From Lepisosteus oculatus (Eukaryota; Chordata; Actinopteri; Semionotiformes; Lepisosteidae), in the NCBI RefSeq assembly GCF_040954835.1, contig NC_090711.1, positions 3,603,501 through 3,667,500 of the forward strand: a stretch of DNA of 64,000 nt, given 5' to 3'. Positions 38,276 through 50,025 of the stretch are shown here, piece after piece (within the stretch, counting starts at the first letter, position 1; every line of letters starts with the position of its first letter). The notes beneath the pieces were generated by a model that made no database searches, had not been told where the DNA came from, and saw only the letters and a list, made by a program, of their open reading frames with translations. Made by a program: the position numbers and the translations under genes.

Positions 38276-39270
38276 AGCTCACATCTACACAACATATATG
38301 AACCCTATTTGCAACAACAATTTGATTTGTGTGCATTATGCGCACAACAGTGAAGCCTCTTTTAATACCTATTTTTTTTATATATATACATCCACTCACA
38401 TTTGTTAGCATCTCGGCCAAATCCTGCTATGTGCTTCTGCTCCTGGTAAATGCACGCAGACAATGGAATGTGTTTTGTATCTGTGCCCTGGCATCTGTCC
38501 TTTGTGTTTTGCGTGTGTTGGGATATAGTGGCCGCCACTCATATTTAAATTAAGACACCCTGTGTCTTAAATGAGTCAGTTCCTCAGAACATCTTCCCTG
38601 CCACTTTTGCGATATTGTCAAATAATGAGGGGATCTTATTGTCTATCATACAAGAATTTTAAGGCAGAGGATGCCCAGAATTATAGGCTATTATAAATTT
38701 AAAAATTAGCTGGAAACTGTAGTCTTTGTCTTATATTTCAGTGTTCCTAACATTGTGCTAGTTACAAAAGAGAGAGTACAGGTTCGCAGTATGAGACAGT
38801 TTTGTTGGCTTGCGACTCTTGTGTATTTACTCTACGGGAACAGTTTTCACCAACGGCACTGAGAATCCTGACACTCGCATACGGTGTACTGGGTTTTCAT
38901 TTTCAAAATAACTTTTTGCTGCTTGACTGGGCAGCTGCAAGCCCATCTGTCACGTCCTTACTCGCCTCTCTTTTTCTGGTCTTTCGGGTTTGCCACATCT
39001 CTGCAAAGCTCACCTGTTCTTTACAGCTGGCTACCTGTCTGTCTGTCTTCCTCCATGGGCGGGGAGTCTCCCACCTGAGATACATACTTCTTTACATTCC
39101 ATAGCTGGTCTTGTTCATATGGGCATATAAAGAAGTATGTCCCCCAAGCAGGTAGTTTCAATATGCGCATATAATCATGCTTGAAATAAGTGCTGATTCA
39201 GGATTTCAGCCCCCAAGAGAGCTGGAGATCTGTCGAAGCCTGTAATGTCCCCTTTTTCCCCTCCTCTGCT
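38276..39270. other. Noncoding DNA, no gene seen
   Basis: Mixed sequence with a short (CTGT)n run near 39035-39049. Overlapping frames on both strands at 38.8-39.1 kb suggest chance. Confidence 0.5.
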
Positions 39271-39520
39271 CCGTTCTTCATTGATTAATCTATATTTAGC
39301 GTAACAGCAATTACTTCAGAGCTTTACCTCATTATTGGGGTGCTCAGATTAATCAAAGAATTTTTGCACGGCCAGAGTCATAAACGAGTAATAATTTAGC
39401 AAATGGTCACATTTAAGGGATTTTATGTTATTGTGGTATTTCACTACATCCTATCAAATCCTTCCACTGTAATGTCATTTGCCTATAGAACAGTTAGATT
39501 TATGTTTTCAGATAACTAAT
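39271..39520. promoter_or_regulatory. Block with paired GATTAATC sites, possible enhancer
   Basis: The palindrome GATTAATC occurs at 39283-39290 and 39347-39354. The first is extended to ttgattaatc and the second to gattaatcaa, so they form an exact 10-bp inverted pair. GATTA/TAATC is the core bound by K50 homeodomain proteins such as Otx, Pitx and Goosecoid. The surrounding text has no simple repeats. Function is inferred from motifs alone. Confidence 0.3.
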
Positions 39521-40130
39521 TCTTTTTACAATTTAGTGCTAGAACCGCTGCTGAAACAGCGATAATTAAAACTATTTTTTAAAAAAGAGTAAGAAAGAAC
39601 ATTTACTGTCCGTTGTGCGCATTACCTCAGTCCTGGGCCCTATTCTGCTCCACACACCGCAGTTTTCAAAACTAAGCAATTTTCCAAGTATTTTTTTTTT
39701 GCTATATACCACTACAGTTTACAGCTAAAAAACATAACATTAATCCATATGTCATAGTGATAAGAACATTTCTGTGCAACCTACGCAGCATGAAAAAGAC
39801 TTCACCTTGAATACAATGCCAAAGGTAAAAGCAGGAGAAGGGAAGGTAGGAGCTTACCTACTGGCTAAGTGAGTCCAAGGCTATCAAGTTAACTCACTCC
39901 CCCAGCCAGAGAGAAGAAGCATCATGGAAAAGGAAACCCCCATTTTTCGGTTCGGTTATCAGATGCTGTCTTTCAGTGTCTCCCTCCAAAAACTTTGGCC
40001 AAGATGTAGTCCAGAGAAGACGCATTCGCCTCGTGTGCCGCAGGCCTTCAGAGAAATTTGAAGGTTGCCGCTGATAGATAGATTGGGCTGGGGATGCGAG
40101 ACTCAGGATAATTTGCTCCCACCAGAGTCT
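39521..40130. other. Noncoding DNA, no gene seen
   Basis: AT-rich sequence with short A and T runs. Nothing recognised. Confidence 0.55.
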
Positions 40131-40256
40131 ACCTCTCCTCCCCTCCAGTCTCTGTCTCTGTATCTTGCTCTGCTTCTGTCACTTTCTCTCTCATACTCTC
40201 TCTTTCTTTCGTTGCCTCCCTCCCTCTCTCTCTCTGTCTCTCTCTCTCCCCCCTCT
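40131..40256 (+). repeat. CT-rich low-complexity tract
   Basis: About 125 bases almost entirely of C and T with ctctct, tctgtc and ctttct units. The Leu/Ser-rich plus-strand frame over it is a low-complexity artefact. Such homopyrimidine tracts can form triplex DNA. Confidence 0.9.
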
Positions 40257-42246
40257 GAGCTTTAAAGCTCTGGTAACAATGTGGACCAGGCGGCACTGCA
40301 GAAACTGATGATTGTACTGAATGGGAGGCTATAATGGGCAGATTTAGCAATCGGGTGCACACTTGGGGTCACCCAGTGCGCTTTGTGCTCGTTCAGCACT
40401 GTAACGACCGGCGCTTCTCTGGTCCGCTCACCTGAACTCCGGTTTGGTCGCTGTCATCTCGCCCCCCCCCCTCCAGCTCCTACCACCTCCCCTTCCTCAA
40501 CTTCCTCTCCACCAATAGATCAATACCAATTTGCAGGCTAATGTAGAATGGCTGCTGCTGGTGTTAATGAATTTTACCATTTCTCACATTCCTTTAATGA
40601 ATACGTTAGAGGAGGTTTAAGTAAACCTAACAAGTGGAAAACAAGTGCTCAAGAATAATGGTAGCTCAACACATTTTAAGGTCAACTCTGCCAGCTGCAC
40701 TTGTCTGAATTTATAGCAGTTTCCTAGATGAAGTGTTCTTCTGATAGTCTGTTTCTAATACAATTAAAGTGGATTAAAGCTCCAGCCTTCACTGTGCAGA
40801 GTACACTATCCAACTATATACATGTGTACTCAAGCTGAATATAACTGTAGAAATGTGCAACTGCAGTCATAATATTGCATCATTTTATATTACTACTGTA
40901 CTGTATATAATGCGCGCATTTAAGCACTATATCCTAACAGTATTCTAGAAGAAATTGAGATACATTATCGTGGTTATAAAATCACTTTTCGCTTCTTAAA
41001 ACAGAATTAAGCAGGAATGTGACAACACACTTGTCATCTTTCTTTTACAAATTTCTTGAAAGAAGGAAAATTATTTGTTTCAAAATTAATATCGTTCAAA
41101 GCCTGAATTTTGAACGATTTTACCAATTTGTTCAAATACAAAAGTTTAGTGCATTGAGCATAGAATTTAAAGTAGCTGAAAATATGAACAAAATGGACAT
41201 TTTTGTTTTGCCAAGATATACTGTCCATCCTTCCCAGAACGTGTAATAAGCTGTGAACACGAGCTGCACAAACAACATAACTGCAGAAAGCACATTTTAT
41301 AAAATAACGAAAGCAAAAACCTTCATGTGTTTTCTAGAGAAGTATCTGCCCTTCAAACTAAGCAACCAAATGCTACTGTACATATATCATTCAGTGCATG
41401 TTGCAAAGTACATTGAGCTGGAAAAAATACTCTTGACTTGAGAGTAATTAAACTAAAAGTCTAGCTCATAAATCTAACTTATTTCATTCATTCTTTGTCC
41501 CTCTTATGAAAGCCCATTCGTATAAATCATGAAGAAAATGATAACTCACAATACACCTTCATCCCCCATGCCCCAAGTATGCAGTAATTAAAATAAAAAA
41601 TGTTTGAAATTAAAATAGTCTTCATCTGGTCTTCCTAGGATTCTGGTTGTTGTCTTGCTTTATTTATACCTTGTAAAATAAATACATTTTCTACTCGAGG
41701 ATAAAAGAGGGTCATTTTTTCACTGAGCATTGCTACCAACGTCCATCCCTCTGATCTATAAAGTCATTCAAATGCACCTCAGTCCACACCCTAAAGAAAC
41801 CTAAATTTATTAACAAGCTACTCTCTCCCATCAATTTTCAAAGATCTGGTTAAGGAGGAATCCTTAAAAATCTAGAGCTGCCTGACAAATGAGGGAGCCA
41901 TATTATTGTAGAGAGACAGACTGATCATCTGAGAATGCTGCTTTCTCCAAATTCAGGTGATGAAGGACAGAACATATTCACAGCCGGTAACCATCACCCC
42001 ATCTTCACAAGCCTCTGTAACCCTCTCTTGCCTTCTCTTAGAATGTCTTTACATTTTACATGGAGTGCATGCATTTTGGCAATCTATAGATAGACATAGC
42101 TCCTGGGACTAAACTTTAGCAAGGCAGTTAAAAGCAACAGACGCCTCCTTCGTTCAAAAGCAGCAGACGCAAAATCATTTCAGAACTGACATCTATAAAA
42201 CAATCCCTGCCGATCTCTCCTTTTCAATAGTCACTTAATTCCTCAG
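40257..42246. other. Noncoding DNA, no gene seen
   Basis: AT-rich sequence with a C-run near 40462-40471. Short frames at 41.0-41.4 kb on both strands are not coding-like. Confidence 0.55.
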
Positions 42247-42331
42247 TGGGAGCGGTGGTGTAATACACAGGTTATCCTGCTCAAATGAGAGATGTTTCAA
42301 GATTTTGAATTTTACTTTAAAAAAAAAAAAA
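42247..42331 (+). repeat. Possible tRNA-derived SINE fragment with A tail
   Basis: The text gggagcggtggtgtaataca resembles the start of a tRNA with an A box (TGGtgTAATnnnnnGG). The text gagagatgtttcaagatt further on resembles a B box (GGTTCAAGAYT), and the block ends in a 13-A run at about 42319-42331. This order, tRNA-like head then A tail, fits a SINE. Pairing of the arms is too eroded to confirm. Confidence 0.35.
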
Positions 42332-43179
42332 CTTGCAATGTATAGTTGGTGCAAGCCTTAAACATTTTGGTTTGTCACAAACCTATTTATGCGACAAATG
42401 CTCTGCATTATTGTCATAACGACAATTACGCAAAATAACACCGTTAACATTTTTTTTAACCCAGCACTTCATTCCTGGGTGAAATTTTTTAAACATCTGT
42501 ACAGGATGAAAATCAATGATGGATTTTGAATGGTTAATGTCAAGTGAAGGCAACATCAATAACTTGGACTAACTTCCTCCCAATTTCAGGCTCCAGTAAT
42601 GCCCTAACAAGAACAGGCCACTTTATGAGTTTTTTTGGCAAAGCTCATTATTTAGTCAGCAGCCATTAACTAGCCCATAGTTTCAGCACGAGCCATTAAG
42701 AGGCTTTCTAACCCTGCAAAGTGATCGCGTGTCAAAGGTCTAATGTTTCAATGTAGATCATTCCAGTGGACTGCTAGCGCTGCATTTTTTTTCTTTTAAA
42801 TGCGTAGTGAGGCAGAAATGAACAAAACCTCTTGCATGCATAGGCACCCACATATTTTAAAAACGATAAAAGGAATTGGCAATTGGCATATGTATATCCA
42901 TGTACACAAAAGCCACCACCCCCACCCCCCCGCAACCTCTCCCACCCCCACCTCTCCCAAAACACAATAATGCTGCCTTACCCTATACAATTCTGTACAG
43001 TACAGTGTGGCTCATCTGCCCTGGCTTTTTAGCTACAGCAACTTTAACAGAAAGGAATATCAGGCTGCAGACCTTCTGTGTTCCTGTCTTGTAAAGTGTC
43101 AGAATTGAGCAGAGCTAGTTAAAGATGAGAAAGAAAGACCGGGAAGAGCAAGAGGTTCACATGGAGCCTCACGCGTTCC
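42332..43179. other. Noncoding DNA, no gene seen
   Basis: Includes a C-rich tract near 42916-42958 that yields Pro and Gly runs in frames on opposite strands. Nothing recognised. Confidence 0.55.
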
Positions 43180-43214
43180 CACACGCACACACACACATAC
43201 ACACATGCACGCAC
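43180..43214. repeat. (CA)n microsatellite, interrupted
   Basis: Alternating C and A with a few G and T interruptions over about 35 bases. Confidence 0.9.
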
Positions 43215-43867
43215 AAGGAGACACAGAGAGACGTACCAGTGCAGAGAATCCAGAGGCAGCAGCAGTGGAACAGTTACCCGAGCGCTCACTGGAAGCTGAA
43301 TCAGCTTTTGAGAGTTAGGGATGCAGAGAGGAGGGTCACCGAATCACAAGGTAGTAACGCGCTTCAGACTGCTGCCGTCAGACATCTCCCTTAACCAATC
43401 TCTTATGCGGGGAGGTAGAAAGAGGGGAGAAGAAAAAGAAGGAAAAGGCCCTCAAAAAATTTTTTTTCCCAAAAGGGGGTCTTAGTAGTCCACAAAAGAA
43501 AAAAAAAAAGACGAAACCCCACATTAAAACTAGCACAAAAACACGTGCATTTTAAACGCATTAAAGCAGGGCAGCCTTTTACTGCTGCTTGCAATAAAGC
43601 TCTACCTAAAAATCGAAGGGGAGAATATGCAGGGAAGGTGTGTGGCGCTGAAGGACAAAGCTCCCGGAGAGAGGAAAGGCTGGCTGTCTCGCGCTCTGGG
43701 GAAGCCACGCGCCTTAGTGCCTGGGAGCACGCCGGAGCAACACACGGGCTCCATCCCCGAATCCCCCTGAGCTCACACCCCAGCGCCCCCCCCCCTCCTC
43801 CACCACCCCGACTCCATTCAGAGGTCACGTCAAGGTAAAGGTCAACCACACGCACAGAGAAAAGACT
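43215..43867. other. GC-richer noncoding stretch with CpG patch
   Basis: About 43620-43760 is CpG-enriched (tctcgcgctctgg, ccacgcgcc, acgccgg). A 176-codon minus-strand frame at 43403-43933 consists mostly of Phe and Leu from T-tracts and Gly from a C-run, so it is not a protein. A regulatory role is possible but unsupported. Confidence 0.4.
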
Positions 43868-43891
43868 AAAAAAAAAAAAAAAAAAAAAAAA
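43868..43891 (+). repeat. Poly-A run of 24
   Basis: An uninterrupted A homopolymer flanked by agact and gaccg. It could be the A tail of a retroposed copy, but no retroelement is recognisable immediately upstream. Confidence 0.95.
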
Positions 43892-46505
43892 GACCGAGAG
43901 ACCATTCTGTGAGGGAGAGACCAGCGTTTTCAAATGTACACGCAGAAGACGGATCTTTTTCTCTTTTTTTGTTTTTTTGTTTTGCTGAGGAAGAAAGGAG
44001 GATGGAAAAACAACGTGAATAAAAAAAACCCAAACAAACTTTGCACTGTTAATCGGAATAAAAGCCCACCTTCCCAGTGCTTATATACCCAGCCAAGCAT
44101 GAGAAGCATGTACTCCCATGCTTGCAAGCTGTCACTGGGCCACCCCCACCAAATACACTCCCCTCTCAACCCCCACAGGCCCCCCCTCCACCCCCCCGCC
44201 CCAGCTGATCCCTCACTGACCATATTTAGTCAACCGTGGCAAAAAATAGCCTGTCAACTGTAGATTGCCGAGCAGAGAGTACGTAGAGTTCAGATCACTG
44301 TTTCAGTCCATTGACTACTCTGTTCTGCAAGGTCCTGACAATGACCCCTGCCCCCCCACCCATCCACCACCCACTTCACTCCTGGCTATTTTTAGCAAAT
44401 CCAAATAAAGAGGTGTCCCGTCTTACCCCCCTGCTACTGCAGCGCAGATACAGTGTCAGGCAGGCCCCGGCTATGTATGGTAAGAGTCCACTCGGATGCT
44501 GGGAAGCAGGCAGCAATATCTGCTGTGATCTGGTGGAAACCTTTTCACAGAGGGAACGCATCTTGAAAGAGAAGTGGGGGGAGTTGAGGGAAAAGAAATA
44601 TTGATTTTTACCTTAAAGAGGCAATCTCCGCAAGGTTGTCATAATGATGAGCAGGGTAACTTTTCTTTCCCAACAGCTGGACCGTCTGTCTCTGACGCAA
44701 GGACCTTTTCCACGGTGGGGTCACATAGCACAAGAGCACTGTATCATTTAATAGCGGCGGAACAGCCATTAAAACCCTTTAAATACTGTATCTCAGTAAC
44801 ATCTTTCCCAGCTCTCTCTAGGCTCCAGTCTCCTCTGAGGCTGCTGAGTTTGTGTATCTGTTTCCAAGAGGTGTTTGGTAAATGCAGGAGTTGTAGGTGC
44901 CTGGACTGTTTCTTAAAGGTTTGGAATACCTTGTCTTTAGGAATTCTACGGAGGACAAGAACTGATTGCGTCGAAACTAAAATAACTGCGGAGCATTTTT
45001 TTACAGGGAGCAACAGAAACAAAGAGAATGAGTTTGATTTAAAATCACAGTTAAGATTTTTTACTTGACCCTTGACCATTTTTTGTGTTCCGCTGATTAA
45101 AATTAAATTTGTAACTTGAATGCACGTGCAGCCTCAAATTAAAAACAAATATTAACATACTGAATAAACAATAATAGGAAATGTAACAGGTTTCGTATAA
45201 GCCACCAGTTACTCATTTTTTATTTTAATGTGTTGGTAACACGTTTGGTGTTTTCGAGTCATGTATTTCTGACTTTGAGCCTCATTTCCAATTTTAAAGC
45301 CTTAATTCCGAAATCTCTATTTAATTCCAATATTCAGAAATCAAGAATTTATAACAATGGAAAGAGCCTAGGTCAGAAGATAATTTTTATGTGAAAAATA
45401 TACAAGTAGCACACTGTGACAGATAACACGAGAGACCCAGGAATTCAGGAATGTCCATGTGTAGCTTACTGGGTGCAGTGCTCGGTTCTTAACTATCTCT
45501 TTGTTGAGCAATGCATGCTTATGGAGTTCCCTGGGGCACAGAACTGCTTTTTCATACCTTGTATAAAACACTGAAAGTTAGAGGCAGAGCAACATGACTG
45601 GTCTCTCTGCTCTGTCGTCACCTGTTGAAATCCTCATGTGAACCACCAGTGCTATCTGGGACAGAGACACACTTCTCAGTGGGTTTTCCTGGAATACTGT
45701 GTGGAATAATCTGAAGTTGTCCTCTGAAAACCCCGACCGTCAGATGACTCCTTTTGATTTTATCCCCAGAACTTACTTGACTACTCTGAGTTATTTCCTT
45801 TTATCACGCGATGCATGAGTGTTCAGAAGACTGTAGTCTAGGAGTCTAGGAGTAGGATACTTCAATATTATTTATTCTTCTAGGGAATAATATTCCTCGC
45901 TAGTGCTAGCTGGCATTACTGCTGATAAAAGATGGCCTCCTTATTTCGTTCCCTGGCGTAATTGGGCCCTGTATTTTCTTGATGCTGATCTCTCTATTGC
46001 AAGAGCCTGTAAAGCAAGCAGGTTCTATCAGGCTGCCATTCTGCGTGACAACTACCCAGAGGCAGAAGTTGTAAAGGGGAGAAGGAAGGGTAACTTCTTG
46101 AGGATGGTTCAGGGGTACTTGATTATTTTATGTTATTTTGGTCAATGAAAACTTGGTCAGGGCATTTCCTTTTTTTTTCTTTCCCAAACGTCTACACTTC
46201 CTTTCTAATTTATTGGACTGTAAAGTGTGCAATTTGCTAATGACCACCTCGCCCACAAGGAACATTTTAGTAGTTCAGTCAGACTATAATAACGACAAAA
46301 TGAGCCAATGGATATAAAAAGGACAGAGCGCTTAATACTGTGGCATATCAGTGGAATATCAGTGCTGTTACAGCCCTTCTCACAGAAGAGGAATGAGTCA
46401 GGGAGGCAGTTGCAAGGGTGCAGTTGGGGTGGAGGGAGGGGAGCTGGAAGAGCTTCATGCAGAGTTGTGGGCAACCAGGGAGTGCTTATACGTTGGAAAG
46501 CAGAA
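43892..46505. other. Noncoding DNA, no gene seen
   Basis: T- and C-rich tracts at 43.95-44.22 kb give artefactual Phe and Pro runs. A 164-codon plus-strand frame at 44574-45068 has no domain and is overlapped by a minus-strand frame. No repeat family or RNA gene was recognised. Confidence 0.5.
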
Positions 46506-46845
46506 GTGGGGCAGCAAGGTGTCGCGGTGTTTAGCGATTGTGCGATTTCTACCTTACAGCACTGGAGCCCTGGGTTCAGTTCCTGGGGTGCTGTCTGCAC
46601 AGAGTTTATATGTTCATCCTGTGTTCATGTGGATTTCTTCCGGGTGCTCCAGTTTTCTCCCACAATCCAATGCTGGTAGATTAATTGGCTCCTGGGGAAA
46701 CTGGCCCTGGTGTGAGTGTCTGCGTGTCTGTGTGTGTGCACGGCGATGGACGGGCGTCCTGTCCAGGGTGTACACCTCTCGCAGGGATAGGGTCCCCTCA
46801 GGCCTGAAATGGATAAAGGGCTTAGAAAACGGTTAGATGGAGCGG
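46506..46845 (+). repeat. Interspersed repeat family A, copy 4 (most complete)
   Basis: Head: ggggcagcaaggtgtcgcgg, then ctggagccctgggttcagtt. Middle: cagagtttatatgttcatcc, gtggatttcttccgggtgct and ccagttttctcccacaatcc. Tail: gattaattggctcctgg, gatggacgggcgtcctgtcc, and gcttagaaaacggttagatg. This is the full family order, from a tRNA-like start to a short GGATGGA-type tail. It is older than a mobile copy would be, with many substitutions. Confidence 0.8.
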
Positions 46846-49522
46846 AAATGTGAGATCATTTTCTGTTAAATAATAATAGAAGTTCTGTTCTGTTTTCTGA
46901 ACACCATGCACAGTACATGCCTTGAAATTCAGATTTACAAACAGATATGTTTTTTTTAAAGGGGACATGTATGTGCTGATAAACCTGCATCCTCAGAGTG
47001 CTGGTGCAGTTCTTCAGGTCGGGGGGGGTTTGTGGAAACGGAAGGAATGAAAACGGGGGAGGCACATACTTTAAACATGACCTGAAAACAGACCGCTTGA
47101 GGGGGAATTATTATTGCAGAAATGGTCGTCAAGACGTTTCGGTATCATGCCAGGTGTCTGAAGACTTAAAGAAGGTGCACATCTGCTTGCTGAAGGAAGA
47201 CGTCACACTGGCTATACAGACAGAATCACAGTTTACAATCAGCCTCTTCCTTCCTCTCTTGTATGTTACGCCTTATGAGCAGTGTATTAAATTTCCACAA
47301 TGTATGTGCCTTTTCAGCAGTGTGCATCCCTAGAGTATATGACTGAGTGTGTGTGCATGTCTTTGTGAGCATGGCTATGAATATTGCTGTGTTGTGAGTT
47401 TTATTTTTTACCAAATTGCATGTTTTCATTGCAATGCAATTGTAGTTTTACACACTATTTGTGAGTAAAACTTCTGAACTTTGGAAATGAATTTTGCCGG
47501 TGTCATTAGAATATATTTTCCCAGTGATAGTCTTGGTCCATAGAAAGGAGCTGAAAATGAGAAAAGCCTTATTTCTCAATCTTTCAAACTTTATTAAGGC
47601 AGATATGCCTTACAAGCATGTACGTTTGAGTAACCTTAATGAGTTTCATCACCTGGTGGTAAAACTGCTTTTATGGAAGAATAGACATTTTTCTTCTTCA
47701 AATTATTTTTTATGTCTTTTTAAGAGAGCAAGCAGTTCAGTACCAGGGAGATCTGAAAAAAAAGAATCAAGGTTTTTAGTAACAAATATGCAGCTGGGAT
47801 TGCTGTCATTGATTTAACAGAAAAGTAGTCCTGTTTCTCTTTCTGTTCCTTCTGCAATGCATATATTTACATTTGGCTAAGTGGGGGAAAAAAAGGAACT
47901 CTTCAATGGAGACTGCAGGTTGACAAATACAAGTGTGAATCCTTATCTGAGTGGGTGACTGAGCCACCTCCTAACAGCTAATAATATCCCACTGTGCAGT
48001 GACAAACAATAAAGAAAGCACTTGTTATAATTGTGGTCAATTACAGCGTAGTGTCAGGGAGACAGGCTGAAGCAGTGCACACAGTATGCTCCCATCAGGT
48101 TCCTTAGCCCTGCTCCATTGAACACTAATCTACTGAAGGACTCACTGGAGGAGCCGTGCAGGTCTCATGGGACACGGAGGGGGGTGTAGGGAGATGAAGA
48201 ACAGACAGGGTCAAAGCTGATATGTGACCAGATACTGGAGACAGACACCTCCCAGGGAGAGGTAAAACCTACCCTTTCCTCAAGACTCATTTCAGGCAAG
48301 AGAGTAAGGCTTGTATGTAGAAAATTATATAGGTATCCGTTTGGCCCAAAGACTGATCCTCTCTATGCAAATGAGCTAACATGAGTATTGATTTTACTCT
48401 GTGTCTCAAGAGTGCCATGCGCCGCGATATGGGGCTCAGAAGAGACGCTGTCCCTTTCCCAGCTTCCTCCTTCAGTCCTGCGACATGCTCGGCTCACAGT
48501 CTCCTGTCCTGGAGCAGTGGACCTTCTCGCAGTGCAAGGTTCTCCCTGGAACCTCAAACGGCAAGGAACCCCCAAATAAGGGAAAGCAGGAGTTCTGGCC
48601 AGCTGCCCTGGCTCAGGTCACACCACGCCTGGGGTCCCCTCTACCGCCTGGCCACTCTTTTTTACTGTATTCTCACAGGTGACAGGCATCGCTTCAAACT
48701 GCGTGTCACCTGATTTACCCTCGGCAACACATCACTCCTTGATGAGTCCTTGATGCACTTCACACTACAAAAGCACTTGAACACGGGTCACAAGTGACTA
48801 TGGCAATTGTGAGGTCAACTAGGAGGACCTTCCTTCTTGTGCTGCAGCACAGTTCTTTTGTTCCTGCAGCCTGGGGACTTTGGGTGGATGTATAAGCAGT
48901 GCATACTGTGCTTGGTTTGGAACATCGGACAGCTCTGCAGCACTAACTGTCTGTTGTCTAAATGGGCTCTGCCTTGTTTTAACACTGGGATTCATCTGCC
49001 GTGAATAAACGCTCCCACCTGTCTGAAAGGCCGGCTAGCCCTGTTCCCAGGGGTGGCCTCTTTACAGACAAGTTCGGCTGTAAACAGCTTGTTCAGGCCG
49101 TCGCAGGTTTAGTGCTGCCGCAGCTGGAATGCAGCTTGGGGACACACCGCCTGTTCCCCGAGAGCAGGAAAAAGCGCTTCGTGCGGAGGATGCAGTTTTT
49201 TTTGTGGAACATTACTCCAAAAAAAGAAATCGTCTCTATGCATCGTGAAAAAGAAAGCAGAATGTAAACTGCGAAAGCTGACCTTATGCCTTTGCAATCT
49301 GAAAATGAGTTACTACCTTATTCCCATGGTTTACCAGAAAGACTCTTTCTGAGCAAAAACATCTTCGAGAAGTAAAGTCCAAATCAATAATTTCATGACA
49401 GAATATTTTACTGTGCATTATTAGTAAGTTGCAGACATACAACTTTAGCAGCACTTAAAGGCTTCTTGCAGGCCAAAGCATTTTATGCATTTTGCAAGTA
49501 TTTAATTAAACGCTCACTTTAA
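46846..49522. other. Noncoding DNA, no gene seen
   Basis: Mixed sequence. Overlapping frames on the plus strand at 48.4-48.7 kb lie in moderately GC-rich text without a known domain. Nothing else recognised. Confidence 0.5.
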
Positions 49523-50025
49523 CTACAGCTTGTCAGATATTGGATTACAGTTGGCACAAAATAATTGAAAACCAGATAGCTTCTCTAGAGAGCTTGGTCC
49601 AGTACAGCAGGATAAGGGGACTAATACACTAGCACTCATTTTCCAGTTCTTTACCTCTGTATGAAATCTACCCCATGAAAATTGGGAATAGTCCAGTTTG
49701 CCCCCCTGTTTCATAGTATCCTGCATCGCAAAATTGCCACTTTAGTGTGTCATTTATCAGTGGAATTTCAGGAGGAGCCTGGTACTCAACTTCTTTTCCA
49801 AACTGCAGATCAGCTCTGCTGTCACTATTAGCATCATCCATTTCCATCAAATACTTGCAATCTTCATAAGAAGTATATTCATACTTAAGGGCACAGAACT
49901 TTCTCAGTATGGGTTTTGTATAACCTGAGTGGGGATTTCATTTACAAGTGATTTAAAGATGCTGATACTCCTTTTCTGTCAGAGTGGTTGGTCTAATGTC
50001 TGTTTTTTTTTTAAATCAAGAAACT
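49523..50025 (-). pseudogene. Decayed coding-like sequence of unknown identity
   Basis: Read on the minus strand, this block has protein-like composition in successive frames. The best part reads KFCALKYEYTSYEDCKYLME, then MDDANSD, then LQFGKEVEYQAPPEIPLIND and TLKWQFCDAGYYETGG. A six-G run follows, after which a different frame stays open (KLDYSQFSWGRFHTE). Upstream of about 49910 yet another frame looks coding-like. A good splice donor (AGAG/GTAAAG) sits at 49655/49654 and a fair acceptor (CCCCACTCAG) ends at 49925. It is therefore either one real exon of about 270 bases with a frameshift or stop, or a processed pseudogene or transposon relic. I do not recognise the protein. Confidence 0.3.

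Noticed and set aside
43403-43933. 176-codon minus-strand frame
   Set aside because: Dominated by Phe and Leu from T-tracts and Gly from a C-run. It is a low-complexity artefact.
46308-46836. 123- and 161-codon overlapping plus-strand frames
   Set aside because: They run through the interspersed repeat copy at 46506-46845 and reflect its sequence, not a gene.
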